This document shows positions 38,380 through 48,433 of a stretch of DNA of 64,000 bases, one piece after another. The translations under genes were made by a program, and so were the position numbers. This DNA is from Planifilum fimeticola (lineage in GTDB: Bacteria; Bacillota; Bacilli; Thermoactinomycetales; DSM-44946): NCBI RefSeq assembly GCF_003001905.1, contig NZ_PVNE01000004.1:114185-178184 (forward strand), in the 5' to 3' direction. The notes under the pieces were generated by a model. That model saw only the letters and a program-made list of their open reading frames with translations, was not told the origin of the DNA and ran no database searches. How positions within the stretch are numbered: position 1 is the stretch's first letter; each line of letters begins with the position of its first letter.

Positions 38380-40452
38380 TCAGGGTTTCGCTTCCTCATA
38401 ACCGCATTCCGTACAGCGGATCACGGTCTCTTTTTTTCTCCTCTTTTCCACCATCAATTTGCCGCACTTGGGACAGGGACGGGGGACGGGTTTGTCCCAG
38501 GACACGAAATCGCATTCCGGATACCGGCTGCAGCCGTAAAAGGTGCGGCGCTTTTTGCTCTTCCGCTCCACGATCTCCCCCTCGCCGCACTTGGGACAGG
38601 CAACTCCCGTCGATTTGAGGATCGGTTTGGCGTTGCGGCACTCCGGAAAGGAGGAGCAGGCCAAAAACCGCCCGTACCGGCCCATCTTGTACACCATCGG
38701 GCTTCCGCATTTCTCGCAGACCTCATCGGAAACCTCGTCCTTGATCTCCACTTCTTCCATCTCTTTTTCCGCAATCGTAAGGCGCCGGTGAAAGGGGCGG
38801 TAAAATTCGTCGACGATTTGAACCCAATCCACGGCCCCTTCTTCGATCTGATCCAGCTCTTCCTCCATGTTGGCCGTAAACTCGACATCCAAAATCTCCG
38901 GAAAAAATTCCTCCATCAACTGGGTGACGATCTCGCCCAGCTCCGTCGGCACGAAGCGGCGGTCCTCCAGCGTCACATAACCCCGCTTTTGAATGGTCTC
39001 CAGGGTGGGGGCATAGGTGGACGGCCTTCCGATTCCCAATTCCTCCAGGGTTCGGACCAGCCGGGCCTCCGTATACCGGGGCGGAGGCTGGGTGAAATGC
39101 TGTTTCGGCTGCACCGATTTTCGTTTCAGGGTCTCACCCTTTTCCAGCTCCGGCAGCCGCGCCTCTTCCTCGGTTTTGTTGTCGTCCGTGCCTTCCACGT
39201 ACACCTTCATGAAGCCGGGGAATTTGACCGTCGAACCCGTCGCCCGAAACAACGCATCCCCAACGCGGATGTCCGCGGTGACGGCGTCCATGACTGCGGG
39301 GGCCATTTGACTGGCCACGTAACGCTCCCAGATCAGTTTGTACAGGCGGTACTGATCCCGGCTCAGATAGCTTTTCACCTTTTCGGGCGTACGCTCCACC
39401 GACGTGGGTCGGATCGCTTCGTGGGCATCCTGGGCGCCCGCCTTTGTCCGGTGCCGACGCGGAGTATCCGGCAGATAGGGCTCTCCGAAGGCATGCTTAA
39501 TCCATGCCAGCGCTTCCCGCTGGGCCGTCTCGGCGATCCGGGTCGAATCGGTCCGCATGTAGGTGATCAATCCGACGGAACCCTCGGGACCCAGGTCCAC
39601 GCCTTCGTACAATTGCTGCGCGACGGCCATGGTACGGGAGGCCCGGAACCTGAGCTTTCTCGCCGCCTCCTGCTGCAGGGTGCTGGTGATGAAAGGCGGA
39701 GCCGGATTGCGGCGCCGCTGGCTCTTTTTCACTTCTTCGACGACGAATCGCTTTCCTTTGATTCGCTCGAGAAGCGCCTTGACCTCCTCTTCGTTCTTCA
39801 GCTCCGTTTTTTCCTTCCCATAGCCGTAAAACTTCGCCCGGAAGGACTCGTTCCCCTTCAACAGTTCCGCCGTGACCGTCCAGTACTCCTCCGGCTTAAA
39901 CTCCCGGATCTCCTTTTCCCGGTCGATGATCAGCTTGACGGCCACGGATTGAACGCGTCCGGCGCTTAAACCCTTCTTCACCTTTTTCCACAGGATCGGG
40001 CTGATCCCATAACCGACCAGCCGGTCCAGAATGCGCCGTGCCTGCTGGGCGTTGACCAGATCCATGTCGATCGGACGGGGGTTTTTGAAAGCTTCCTGGA
40101 TGGCCTGTTTGGTGATCTCGTTGAAAACCACCCGGCATTTTTCATTCGGGCTCAAATCCAGGCTGTGGGCCAAATGCCATGCGATCGCTTCACCTTCCCG
40201 ATCCGGGTCGGCGGCAAGGAATACCCGCTTCACCTTTTTCTTCGCTTCGCGCAACTCCTTCAACACGTTACCCTTGCCGCGGATGGTGATGTATTTCGGT
40301 TCGAAGCGGTGTTCGATATCAATGCCCATTTGGCTTTTGGGCAGATCCCGCACATGTCCCATCGAAGCTTTGACGATATATTTTTTTCCCAGATATTTGC
40401 CGATGGTTTTCGCTTTGGCGGGCGATTCGACGATGACGAGCGAATCGGCCAT
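38380..40452 (-). CDS. topA: DNA topoisomerase I
   Basis: Type IA topoisomerase relaxing negative supercoils. The 690-aa protein has the Toprim domain ([34 protein letters not shown] ~82), the active-site tyrosine in [14 protein letters not shown] (~298), and three C-terminal tetracysteine zinc ribbons (starting CEKCGSPM ~580, CPKCGEGE ~624, CPKCGKLM ~665). Length equals B. subtilis TopA (691 aa). A 210-bp gap without a recognised gene separates it from dprA. Confidence 0.97.
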   Translation of the reverse strand: MADSLVIVESPAKAKTIGKYLGKKYIVKASMGHVRDLPKSQMGIDIEHRFEPKYITIRGKGNVLKELREAKKKVKRVFLAADPDREGEAIAWHLAHSLDLSPNEKCRVVFNEITKQAIQEAFKNPRPIDMDLVNAQQARRILDRLVGYGISPILWKKVKKGLSAGRVQSVAVKLIIDREKEIREFKPEEYWTVTAELLKGNESFRAKFYGYGKEKTELKNEEEVKALLERIKGKRFVVEEVKKSQRRRNPAPPFITSTLQQEAARKLRFRASRTMAVAQQLYEGVDLGPEGSVGLITYMRTDSTRIAETAQREALAWIKHAFGEPYLPDTPRRHRTKAGAQDAHEAIRPTSVERTPEKVKSYLSRDQYRLYKLIWERYVASQMAPAVMDAVTADIRVGDALFRATGSTVKFPGFMKVYVEGTDDNKTEEEARLPELEKGETLKRKSVQPKQHFTQPPPRYTEARLVRTLEELGIGRPSTYAPTLETIQKRGYVTLEDRRFVPTELGEIVTQLMEEFFPEILDVEFTANMEEELDQIEEGAVDWVQIVDEFYRPFHRRLTIAEKEMEEVEIKDEVSDEVCEKCGSPMVYKMGRYGRFLACSSFPECRNAKPILKSTGVACPKCGEGEIVERKSKKRRTFYGCSRYPECDFVSWDKPVPRPCPKCGKLMVEKRRKKETVIRCTECGYEEAKP

Positions 40453-40662
40453 CCCGTGTCCTCCCCTCTATTTGAAAACCGTTCCATTTTCTTCACATGT
40501 CGGATCCACCAAGACGAGGTCGCATCTGTAACGATAACAAATATCCGGTGCCTGCGGCAACCGGGGAGTCCTTCCGCCGGAACCTCCGACGGTTCATCCA
40601 AATGGTTTCCAGCCCTTTGTCATGTCATTCCCCCGAAACCGCTCCTCTTAAAACACCGGATC

Positions 40663-41754
40663 TCATCCTTCCCTGACAAACCGCGACCCCGGCAGTTGCC
40701 GGATCCGTTTTTTCAACTGGAGCGAAAGCAGATGCCTGTGAATCTCCCCGGGCGGGAGGGAGATTTGCTCCCTCAGTTCGTCGATGTGCACCGGCTCGTC
40801 TCTGATGAAGGAAAGCAGCAGTCCTTCCTCCGGAGAAAGGTCGGAAGGTTCCGTCGATTCCGCCGGAGCCCGTGGAGATTGATCCAGGGAAGGAAACTCC
40901 TCCAGAATGTCCTGCACGCCGGTCACGCACTTGGCGCCCTGTTGGATCAGCCGGTTGGTGCCCGCGCTCTTCTCCGACGTGACGGGACCGGGGACGGCAA
41001 ACACCTCCCGCCCCTGCTCCATGCTGAAATCGGCGGTGATGAGAGCGCCGCTACGCTCCGCCGCCTCCACCACCAGCGTACCCACGGAGAGGCCGCTGAT
41101 GATCCGGTTTCTCTGGGGAAAGAGGCCGGGGCGGGGAGCCGTCCCCGGGGGCATCTCCGAACAGACCGCTCCCTTTTCGGCCAATTCCGCGTAAAGTCCG
41201 CGGAGATGCTTCGGATAAACGACATCCACCCCCGTTCCCAGGACGGCGACCGTTTTCCCGTTCGCTTCCAGAGCGCCCCGGTGGGCCTCTGAATCGACGC
41301 CGGCAGCCATGCCGCTCACAACCACCCATCCCCGAGAAGCGATCTCCGCCGCCATTTTCCGCGCAACCCGCCTCCCGTAGTGCGTCGGATTGCGCGTGCC
41401 CACCACGGCCAAACACACTCCGGAAAGGAGGGAGAGATCCCCCTTGATGTAGAGCACCCAGGGAGGCTGGGCAATCTCTTTCAAATATTCCGGGTATTCC
41501 GGATCAAAATAGGTGACGGCGGCGATTCTGCGCCGTTTCAGCTCCTCCTTCACCCGACGGACGAAGGACGGGTTCCACTTCCCGCGGATTCGCTCCACCG
41601 TGCTTCCCGGGACGCGGAGGTCCCTGAGGTGCTGCAGGAGGTCAGAAGTCAATTCTCCCGCGGGATTCCATCCCGCTTCCAACAATTTATGCAACGTGTG
41701 CCAACCGATCCCCTGGATTTGGTGCATCGCGATCAATCCGTCCCGCTCTTCCAT
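40663..41754 (-). CDS. dprA: DNA processing protein DprA (Smf)
   Basis: Loads RecA on incoming single-stranded DNA during transformation. The 363-aa protein has a SAM-like N-terminal domain, the Rossmann core with AVVGTRNPTHYGRRVA (~113), VVSGMAAGVDSEAHRGAL (~145) and PLFPQRNRIISGLS-type GLFPQRNRIISGLSVGTLVVEA (~210), and a C-terminal winged-helix DML1-like domain. With bdbCD it suggests competence potential. sucD lies upstream with a terminator between. Confidence 0.95.
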   Translation of the reverse strand: MEERDGLIAMHQIQGIGWHTLHKLLEAGWNPAGELTSDLLQHLRDLRVPGSTVERIRGKWNPSFVRRVKEELKRRRIAAVTYFDPEYPEYLKEIAQPPWVLYIKGDLSLLSGVCLAVVGTRNPTHYGRRVARKMAAEIASRGWVVVSGMAAGVDSEAHRGALEANGKTVAVLGTGVDVVYPKHLRGLYAELAEKGAVCSEMPPGTAPRPGLFPQRNRIISGLSVGTLVVEAAERSGALITADFSMEQGREVFAVPGPVTSEKSAGTNRLIQQGAKCVTGVQDILEEFPSLDQSPRAPAESTEPSDLSPEEGLLLSFIRDEPVHIDELREQISLPPGEIHRHLLSLQLKKRIRQLPGSRFVREG

Positions 41755-41766
41755 CGCACTCCCTCC

Positions 41767-41796
41767 AAAAAACGGGGGACCGCAGGGCGGTCCCCA
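41767..41796 (-). terminator. Terminator after sucD
   Basis: Stem GGGGACCGC/GCGGTCCCC with a three-base loop, then GTTTTTTGG on the minus strand, 12 bp past the sucD stop. Confidence 0.9.
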
Positions 41797-41808
41797 GAAA
41801 GCCGATGT

Positions 41809-42714
41809 CTATTTCTTCGTGATGCACTGCTCCAGCAAACCTTTCTCCTTCAGGACCTGAACCAACGTCTCGCCGATGTCGGCCGGGGTGGGAGCCACCT
41901 TCACGCCGCATTCCTGAAGCTTGGCGATCTTTTCGGCGGCCGTTCCCTTTCCTCCGGAAATGATGGCCCCCGCATGACCCATCCGCTTGCCCGGAGGAGC
42001 CGTCTGACCGCCGATGAAGGCCACCACCGGCTTATCCATGTTCTGACGGATCCACTCGGCGGCCTCTTCCTCGGCCGTGCCTCCGATCTCACCGATCAGG
42101 ATGACCGCCAAGGTGTCCGGATCCGCCTGGAACTCCTTGAGAACGTCGATGAAATTGGTTCCGTTGACCGGGTCTCCGCCGATCCCGACCGCCGTCGACT
42201 GCCCGATGCCACGGGTGGTCAGCTGGTGAACCGCCTCATAGGTGAGGGTTCCGCTGCGGGAGACGATTCCTACCTTCCCGGGCATATGGATGTATCCGGG
42301 CATGATGCCGATCTTGCACTCGCCCGGCGTGATCACTCCCGGGCAGTTGGGGCCGATCAAACGGGTTTTCTTCCCTTCCATGTACCGCTTCACCTTGACC
42401 ATGTCGAGGACGGGTATACCCTCGGTGATGCAGACCACCAAATCCAGTTCCGCATCCACCGCTTCCATGATCGCATCAGCGGCAAAGGCCGGGGGAACGT
42501 AGATGACCGACGCGTTGGCTCCCGTCTCTTTGACCGCCTCCTCAACGGTGTCAAAAACCGGGACGCCCTCGACGGAGGTTCCGCCCTTGCCCGGAGTTAC
42601 CCCCGCAACCACTTTCGTTCCGTATTCCAGCGCCTGCTTGGTGTGAAACATCCCGTTGGATCCGGTGATTCCCTGCGTAATCACTTTGGTGTCCTTGTTC
42701 ACGAATATGCTCAA
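41809..42714 (-). CDS. sucD: Succinyl-CoA synthetase alpha subunit
   Basis: ADP/GDP-forming step of the TCA cycle. The 301-aa protein has the CoA-binding [42 protein letters not shown] (~119-131), and the phosphorylated histidine in [17 protein letters not shown] (~246). It starts 34 bp after sucC. Confidence 0.97.
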   Translation of the reverse strand: MSIFVNKDTKVITQGITGSNGMFHTKQALEYGTKVVAGVTPGKGGTSVEGVPVFDTVEEAVKETGANASVIYVPPAFAADAIMEAVDAELDLVVCITEGIPVLDMVKVKRYMEGKKTRLIGPNCPGVITPGECKIGIMPGYIHMPGKVGIVSRSGTLTYEAVHQLTTRGIGQSTAVGIGGDPVNGTNFIDVLKEFQADPDTLAVILIGEIGGTAEEEAAEWIRQNMDKPVVAFIGGQTAPPGKRMGHAGAIISGGKGTAAEKIAKLQECGVKVAPTPADIGETLVQVLKEKGLLEQCITKK

Positions 42715-42748
42715 CGCCCAACCCGCCTTTCTTCAACGTGCTCAGTGT

Positions 42749-43909
<1,161 letters not shown>

Positions 43910-44127
43910 GCTTCTCCTGCCTCCTATCCTCAATTTCCTCCACAAAAAAAGAAACCCGGTCGGTTCCTCTTCACCCGGCGCGCACCTTCAGCGGCCCCAT
44001 CCCGGACCGGCACCGGCCGTGCGGAGGCCGCATGGGAGCGTTTGCGAAATGCGAAAGCACCCACGAGAGATCACGCAAACAGGCAGATCCCCGACCACTC
44101 CTTGACCGTTCCGCGGCAATCCTCCGT

Positions 44128-44262
44128 TCACCGGATGAGGCTGATCACCGTCGCCACCACGGCAATTCCCATGAAGAAGATAAAGGAGGTCGCCGTGGCG
44201 AAGACCATGTCCAGAAAATCGTTGTCGCGGTTTTCTCCTTGATTTTTCCATTTCAAGCTCAT
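44128..44262 (-). CDS. 44-residue single-pass membrane protein
   Basis: A short gene: a polar N-terminal part (SLKWKNQGENRDNDFLDM) then one hydrophobic segment (about residues 20-42, VFATATSFIFFMGIAVVATV) ending in SLIR. The ATG at 44262 has an excellent GGGAGGGTGA ribosome site 4-5 nt upstream. I do not recognise the family. It stands alone, upstream of sucC on the same strand, with 218-bp gaps on both sides. The hydrophobic block, strong ribosome site and clean stop make it a likely real microprotein. Confidence 0.6.
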   Translation of the reverse strand: MSLKWKNQGENRDNDFLDMVFATATSFIFFMGIAVVATVISLIR

Positions 44263-44480
44263 CTGTCACCCTCCCGGTTGCCCATCGGTTTTACGGATCG
44301 TTCACCTGTCGCCCGAGCCCTTCGGGCAACATTGCAGCCGATCAACCATCCGGACGGATCGATTCGATGATCCTGATCGGATTGATTTCAGGGACTAGTA
44401 TAACACGGTTTTCCCCTCCGGAAAACACCGATTCGATGGCAATCTCCCGAAACCTCTTCGCAAAAAGCCTCTCCGCCCGT

Positions 44481-44684
44481 CTATTCCGATTCCCGGGCCG
44501 CCAGGATATTGGAGCGCTTGAAACGGCGAACCCCCTTCCGCTCAAAACAATACGCCTCCACCAGATCCTCCCGAATGACCCGGATGCGGATCCGCCGCTG
44601 GGTGATTTTCCCCTTTTCGTCCATGTAAATGATCTCCACCGGCCGCCCGGACTTCGCGGCCCTTTTCAACACCGTATCCTTCAT
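44481..44684 (-). CDS. Small conserved protein with a WYL-like strand region
   Basis: A 67-aa basic protein, KDTVLKRAAKSGRPVEIIYM, then DEKGKITQRRIRIRVIREDLVEAYCF (split here) and VRRFKRSNILAARESE. The pattern of a short beta barrel ending in a Phe-Lys-x-Ser-x-Ile segment resembles WYL/SH3-like ligand or nucleic-acid-binding modules. I cannot give a function. A perfect-spacing promoter ends only ~9 bp before an earlier ATG at 44708, so that ATG would be almost leaderless; the ATG at 44684 with GGGTGG upstream is preferred. Confidence 0.65.
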   Translation of the reverse strand: MKDTVLKRAAKSGRPVEIIYMDEKGKITQRRIRIRVIREDLVEAYCFERKGVRRFKRSNILAARESE

Positions 44685-44716
44685 GGTTTCCCACCCGGAG
44701 TCGAACATCCGTTCCT

Positions 44717-44745
44717 ATTATATAACAACCGCGATCGATTTACAA
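44717..44745 (-). promoter_or_regulatory. Sigma-A promoter of the small WYL-like gene
   Basis: On the minus strand TTGTAA (44745-44740), a 17-bp spacer, then TATAAT (44722-44717). The predicted start of transcription is near 44710. Confidence 0.7.
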
Positions 44746-44832
44746 TGCGTAACTTTTTTTCCACCGATCGGATAAAACCCGGGTCTTGTTGTCAATAAAT
44801 AGACACAAAACATTCGCCAAAGGGGGATTCCC

Positions 44833-45282
44833 ATGACCACCCCGCGTCAATGGCTGGCGCTCACCATCGCCTTCCTGTTGGTGCTGATCGGCACCACCGT
44901 CCTTCTCGTTCCCTGGTTCGACGACCGGACCGTCATCCAGGAATGGACCCAAACCCCGGAAAAAACCTTCCATCTCGTCACCGTCGAATACAAAAGCGAG
45001 GTGAATGGGCGGGAAATCGAGGCTTATCGCTGGGATCCCGGGTCCATCGTGGTCAACAAAGGGGACAGAGTCAACCTGGTCCTGCACGGAATCCACGGGA
45101 AAGCCCACAACTTTTCCCTCAGCGAGTTCGGCGTCAGCGGAGTCGTCCGAAAGGGAGAGAAAACGCGTGTATCCTTCCTGGCCGACAAACCCGGAACGTA
45201 TCAACTGATCTGCCACGACCACGCGACCGCCGAAAACAACGGCCCGATGATCGCCTACATCACGGTCCTGGACGAAAAATAG
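44833..45282 (+). CDS. Membrane-anchored cupredoxin-domain protein
   Basis: A 149-aa protein with an N-terminal membrane anchor (residues ~8-28) and an extracytoplasmic cupredoxin fold. Possible copper ligands are the histidines of GIHGKAHNF (~91-98) and the Cys-His-His-Met set in ICHDHATAENNGPM (Cys128, His129/131, Met141). The order resembles cupredoxin domains of nitrous-oxide reductases and oxidase subunit II, but with a single cysteine, so a mononuclear type-1 site rather than CuA. It stands alone on the plus strand, with a good AAGGGGGA site and a strong terminator. The electron partner is unknown. Confidence 0.8.
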   Translation: MTTPRQWLALTIAFLLVLIGTTVLLVPWFDDRTVIQEWTQTPEKTFHLVTVEYKSEVNGREIEAYRWDPGSIVVNKGDRVNLVLHGIHGKAHNFSLSEFGVSGVVRKGEKTRVSFLADKPGTYQLICHDHATAENNGPMIAYITVLDEK

Positions 45283-45313
45283 CAATCCTTTGCCGACGGG
45301 CGTCACTCTGTAT

Positions 45314-45361
45314 CGCCTTCCGAAGGCCGATTTCCAGCGGCTTTTCGAAAGGCGTTTTTTT
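45314..45361 (+). terminator. Terminator after the cupredoxin gene
   Basis: A long imperfect hairpin, CGCCTT...AAGGCG with inner GGCCG/CGGC pairing, followed by seven T residues. Confidence 0.75.
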
Positions 45362-45492
45362 GTGAAAGCAAAGTCCTGCATTTGTCCCGTTCGGGCGGAA
45401 AAAAGGCGGTTTTTGCCGGCATTTTTATAAATCCTTTATTTTTGCTTGCTACATTGATCTCGAGACAATCATCGACAAAGAGGTGGGCAAAC

Positions 45493-46194
45493 ATGATGGA
45501 ATACGCCATCGAAACCCGGAACTTGACCAAGCGGATAGGAAACCGGCAGATTGTAAAAACACTGTCTCTCCGGATTCCGAAGGGCTCCGTTTACGGCTTG
45601 CTGGGGCCGAACGGGGCGGGGAAATCGACCACGTTGAAGTTGTTGACAGGGCTTATGCGCCCATCAGAAGGCGAAGTGCACGTCTTTGGAAAACCCTGGT
45701 CCAGGGACTGCCTGGGTCGGATCGGCGCCTTGATCGAAACCCCCGCCCTGTACGGCAATCTGACCGCCTTTGAAAACCTTCTCGTTCACAGCCGGTTGAT
45801 GGGCCTTCCCCAAGAAGAGATCGATCGAGCCCTCGTCATCACCGGGCTGGAGACGACAGGCAAAAAATTGGTTTCCCACTTTTCCCTCGGGATGAAGCAG
45901 CGACTCGGCCTCGCCATCGCTCTCCTCGGAGATCCGGAAATCCTCATCCTGGACGAACCGACCAACGGACTGGATCCGATCGGGATCGAGGAATTCAGGG
46001 AACTGATCCGACTCCTCAACTCGAGGGGAAAAACCATTCTCCTGTCCAGTCACATTTTGTCGGAAGTGGCCCAGCTCGTCGACCACATCGGCATCATCAG
46101 CGGCGGGGAGTTGAAACTGCAGGCGCCCATCGGGGAAAAAGACGATCTTGAGACGTTGTTTCTTCAGACCGTGAGGAGGGAAAACCATGCTTGA
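45493..46194 (+). CDS. Lantibiotic-immunity/bacitracin-type ABC transporter, ATPase
   Basis: ATP-binding subunit, 233 aa, of the BcrA/SpaF/MutF group. It has Walker A GLLGPNGAGKSTTLKLLTGL (~36-55), signature FSLGMKQRLGLAIALLG (~130), Walker B EILILDEPTNGLDPIGIEEF (~150) and the switch histidine in ILLSSHILSEV. The ATG at 45493 follows GAGGTGGG; the frame extends 37 codons upstream without a ribosome site. It overlaps the first permease by 8 bp. Subunit order ATPase-permease-permease followed by a two-component system is that of lantibiotic self-protection loci, but no lantibiotic genes are visible. Confidence 0.88.
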   Translation: MMEYAIETRNLTKRIGNRQIVKTLSLRIPKGSVYGLLGPNGAGKSTTLKLLTGLMRPSEGEVHVFGKPWSRDCLGRIGALIETPALYGNLTAFENLLVHSRLMGLPQEEIDRALVITGLETTGKKLVSHFSLGMKQRLGLAIALLGDPEILILDEPTNGLDPIGIEEFRELIRLLNSRGKTILLSSHILSEVAQLVDHIGIISGGELKLQAPIGEKDDLETLFLQTVRRENHA

Positions 46195-46942
46195 AATCCT
46201 ACGCACGGAACATTTGAAATTCAAAAGAACCTTCGCCAAACGTCTGGCCCTATTCACCCCTTTCCTTTTGATCCTCATCTCCCAGATCACCAAACTGTAT
46301 CTGCCCGATGAAATCGGACCCTGGGAGCTCTTGCTCTTTCAGATCTACAACTGGTGGCCGGTCCTCTTCGTCCCCCTCGGAACGGCACTGCTCGCTTCCC
46401 TGGCCCAACAAAAGGAAAAAAGGGCCGGGAACCTTCAGAATCTGCGGATTCATCCCGTATCCGTCCCCGCCCTGTGGACGGGAAAAATCGCCGTCTTGGC
46501 CTGCCACACCCTCCTGTCCAGCGGCATTTTGGCAGGCTCTCTCCTCCTCGCGGGCCTGATTGTCGCCGGAGGGGCGATACCCTGGTCTCAGATCGTGACG
46601 GGGGCGCTGTTGATTTGGCTGACATCTCTCGCCCTCATCCCGATTCAGCTGTGGGCGGCAGCCTGGAAGGGGACCCTCTTCAGCATGGCCGTCGGTTTTG
46701 CCGGTCTGATCGCCGGTGTGCTGGCGGCACCCACCCCCCATTGGGTGTACGTGCCCTGGAGCTGGCCCACCCGGTTGATGGCCCCTGTAGTGGGGGTGCA
46801 TCCCAACGGCGTGCCCTTGGACGCAGGCGATCCCCTTCTGGAACCCTCCGTGATTCCGGTGGGCATATTATTGGGAATAACCGCCTTTCTCCTCTTTACT
46901 TGGATCACCGCCCTGTGGTTTAAAAGAAAGGAGATGCGCTAG
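46187..46942 (+). CDS. Lantibiotic-immunity ABC transporter permease (MutE/EpiE type)
   Basis: A 251-aa ABC-2 membrane subunit with six hydrophobic segments (about 20-36, 49-72, 100-128, 136-155, 160-180, 222-245). The FQIYNWWPVLFVPLGTALLA block followed by QQKEKRAGNLQNL is typical of MutE/EpiE/SpaE-like permeases, which pump peptide antibiotics off the membrane. It overlaps the ATPase gene by 8 bp and is followed after 4 bp by the second permease. Confidence 0.83.
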   Translation: MLEILRTEHLKFKRTFAKRLALFTPFLLILISQITKLYLPDEIGPWELLLFQIYNWWPVLFVPLGTALLASLAQQKEKRAGNLQNLRIHPVSVPALWTGKIAVLACHTLLSSGILAGSLLLAGLIVAGGAIPWSQIVTGALLIWLTSLALIPIQLWAAAWKGTLFSMAVGFAGLIAGVLAAPTPHWVYVPWSWPTRLMAPVVGVHPNGVPLDAGDPLLEPSVIPVGILLGITAFLLFTWITALWFKRKEMR

Positions 46943-46946
46943 AGCA

Positions 46947-47732
46947 ATGACAATCCTTCAATCCGAATGGCTGAAGACGAAGCGGACGCCGCTCCGGCCC
47001 CTGGCCGTGGGACTCCCCCTTCTCTATGCGGCGCTGATCCTTTGGTATTATTCCAGGTGGGAAATCACCCCCGAAAGGCAGCTCTCCCTGTTCCTGGCCT
47101 TTTTCGAGGGGTGGACCGTCCTGATGATCCCCGTCGGCATCGGCGTCGCGGCCGGATACATGGCCCACCAGGAGGAGGAGGCGGGCCACTTCCGGGGGAT
47201 TCTCGGAAGCCCCCGCCCCCGGAGCCATCTGTTCTCCGGGAAGCTGATCATCCTCCTCCTGCTGATTTCGGTCGCCACCCTGGCGGCCACAACCTTCCTG
47301 ATCCTGGGATTCAAACTGGTCATGGACGTTCTCATCGCCTGGCCCATCTTTCTGCTGGCCACCCTGATGGCCCTGGTCGGATCCATGCCACTGCTGATCC
47401 TCCATTACTGGATCGGCTATGTCTGGGGTTACGGCCCGTCCGTCGGCATCGGGGGAGCAGGTCTTCTCATCGCCGCCCTGACGGCGACCAGCATCGGGGA
47501 CACCGTCTGGCCCTTCATCCCGTGGGCGTGGCCCGTCCGCCTGGCCCTGCTGCCAGGCGCCTACCTGGCTTATCTTCCCGGAATGGATTCACCGCCGGAA
47601 CTCATCGCCTCGGGAGAAATCCTGCACCAAACCTTTCAGGGATTGATCGCGTCGACGCTCACCTTTTTCATCCTGTTGGCCGGGGCAATCCTATGGTTTA
47701 ACCGTTGGGAAGGACGGAAAGGAGAGCATTAA
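46947..47732 (+). CDS. Lantibiotic-immunity ABC transporter permease (MutG/EpiG type)
   Basis: A 261-aa second permease, a diverged paralogue of the first (ILQSEWLKTKRTPLRPLAVG start; FEGWTVLMIPVGIGVAAGY; HQEEEAGHFRGILGSPRPRS). Six membrane segments are visible. The pair suggests a heterodimeric exporter driven by the upstream ATPase. It overlaps the frame leading into the response regulator, whose ATG lies 24 bp after this stop. Confidence 0.82.
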   Translation: MTILQSEWLKTKRTPLRPLAVGLPLLYAALILWYYSRWEITPERQLSLFLAFFEGWTVLMIPVGIGVAAGYMAHQEEEAGHFRGILGSPRPRSHLFSGKLIILLLLISVATLAATTFLILGFKLVMDVLIAWPIFLLATLMALVGSMPLLILHYWIGYVWGYGPSVGIGGAGLLIAALTATSIGDTVWPFIPWAWPVRLALLPGAYLAYLPGMDSPPELIASGEILHQTFQGLIASTLTFFILLAGAILWFNRWEGRKGEH

Positions 47733-47755
47733 AGCGGCAGGAGGGAATCGATGTG

Positions 47756-48433
47756 ATGGCAACCATCTTGATCGCCGACGATGAACAAGATCTGCTCGAC
47801 ATGATCAAGGACGCCCTGGAAGACGAGGGATACCGGGTGCTTACCGCCACCGACGGAAACGAGATCTTTCCGCTCCTCGAGCATCAACCGGACCTGATCG
47901 TGCTGGACATCATGATGCCGGGTTTGGACGGCATCGAGGTCTGTCGGGCCATCAGGGAGACGGTGGCCTGTCCCATCCTCTTTTTGTCCGCCCGGCGGGA
48001 GGTGGAAGACCGGATCGAAGGCCTAACGGCCGGAGGGGACGATTACTTGACCAAACCCTTCAGCCTGCGGGAGCTGAAGGCGCGGATCGCCGCCCACCTG
48101 CGCCGGGAACAGCGCTCCGCCGTGGGCAGGGAGATGACAACCCTCCGTTTCGGAAACCTGGCCATCGATCTGAAACAGCGGAAGGTGCACGTCCGGAACC
48201 GGGAAGTGCCGATGACGGGCAAGGAATTTGACATCCTTCGCCTTTTGGCCATGCATCCGGGCCAGGTGTTTTCCAGGGAACAAATCTACGAAAAAATTTG
48301 GGGCTTCGGGGAAGGCAGCAGCGCCACGGTGACCGAGCACATCAAAAAAATCCGGGCGAAGCTTTCCGCCGTCGAACCCGGGCTGAATCCCATCACCACC
48401 GTTTGGGGGATTGGATACCGTTGGGAAAAATGA
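47756..48433 (+). CDS. OmpR-family response regulator
   Basis: A 225-aa regulator with an N-terminal receiver (acidic pair Asp8-Asp9, phospho-acceptor Asp51 in LIVLDIMMPGLDG, Lys100 in YLTKPFS) and a C-terminal winged helix (PMTGKEFDILRLLAMHPGQVFSREQIYEKIWG; TVWGIGYRWEK). A GTG one codon earlier is an alternative start; AGGAGGG lies upstream. It follows the ABC genes and overlaps the kinase gene by 4 bp, so it most likely controls the transporter operon. Confidence 0.92.
   Translation: MATILIADDEQDLLDMIKDALEDEGYRVLTATDGNEIFPLLEHQPDLIVLDIMMPGLDGIEVCRAIRETVACPILFLSARREVEDRIEGLTAGGDDYLTKPFSLRELKARIAAHLRREQRSAVGREMTTLRFGNLAIDLKQRKVHVRNREVPMTGKEFDILRLLAMHPGQVFSREQIYEKIWGFGEGSSATVTEHIKKIRAKLSAVEPGLNPITTVWGIGYRWEK

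Noticed and set aside
36943..39969. A 1008-codon open frame on the plus strand
   Set aside because: It is antisense to trmFO and topA, both clearly coding; the long frame results from GC-rich codon use, and the product is His/Arg/Gly-rich with no family features.
45493..47732. BceAB-type bacitracin resistance system
   Set aside because: BceB permeases are ~650 aa with a large external domain, and BceS kinases lack an external sensor; here there are two short permeases and a kinase with a sensor of ~120 residues.
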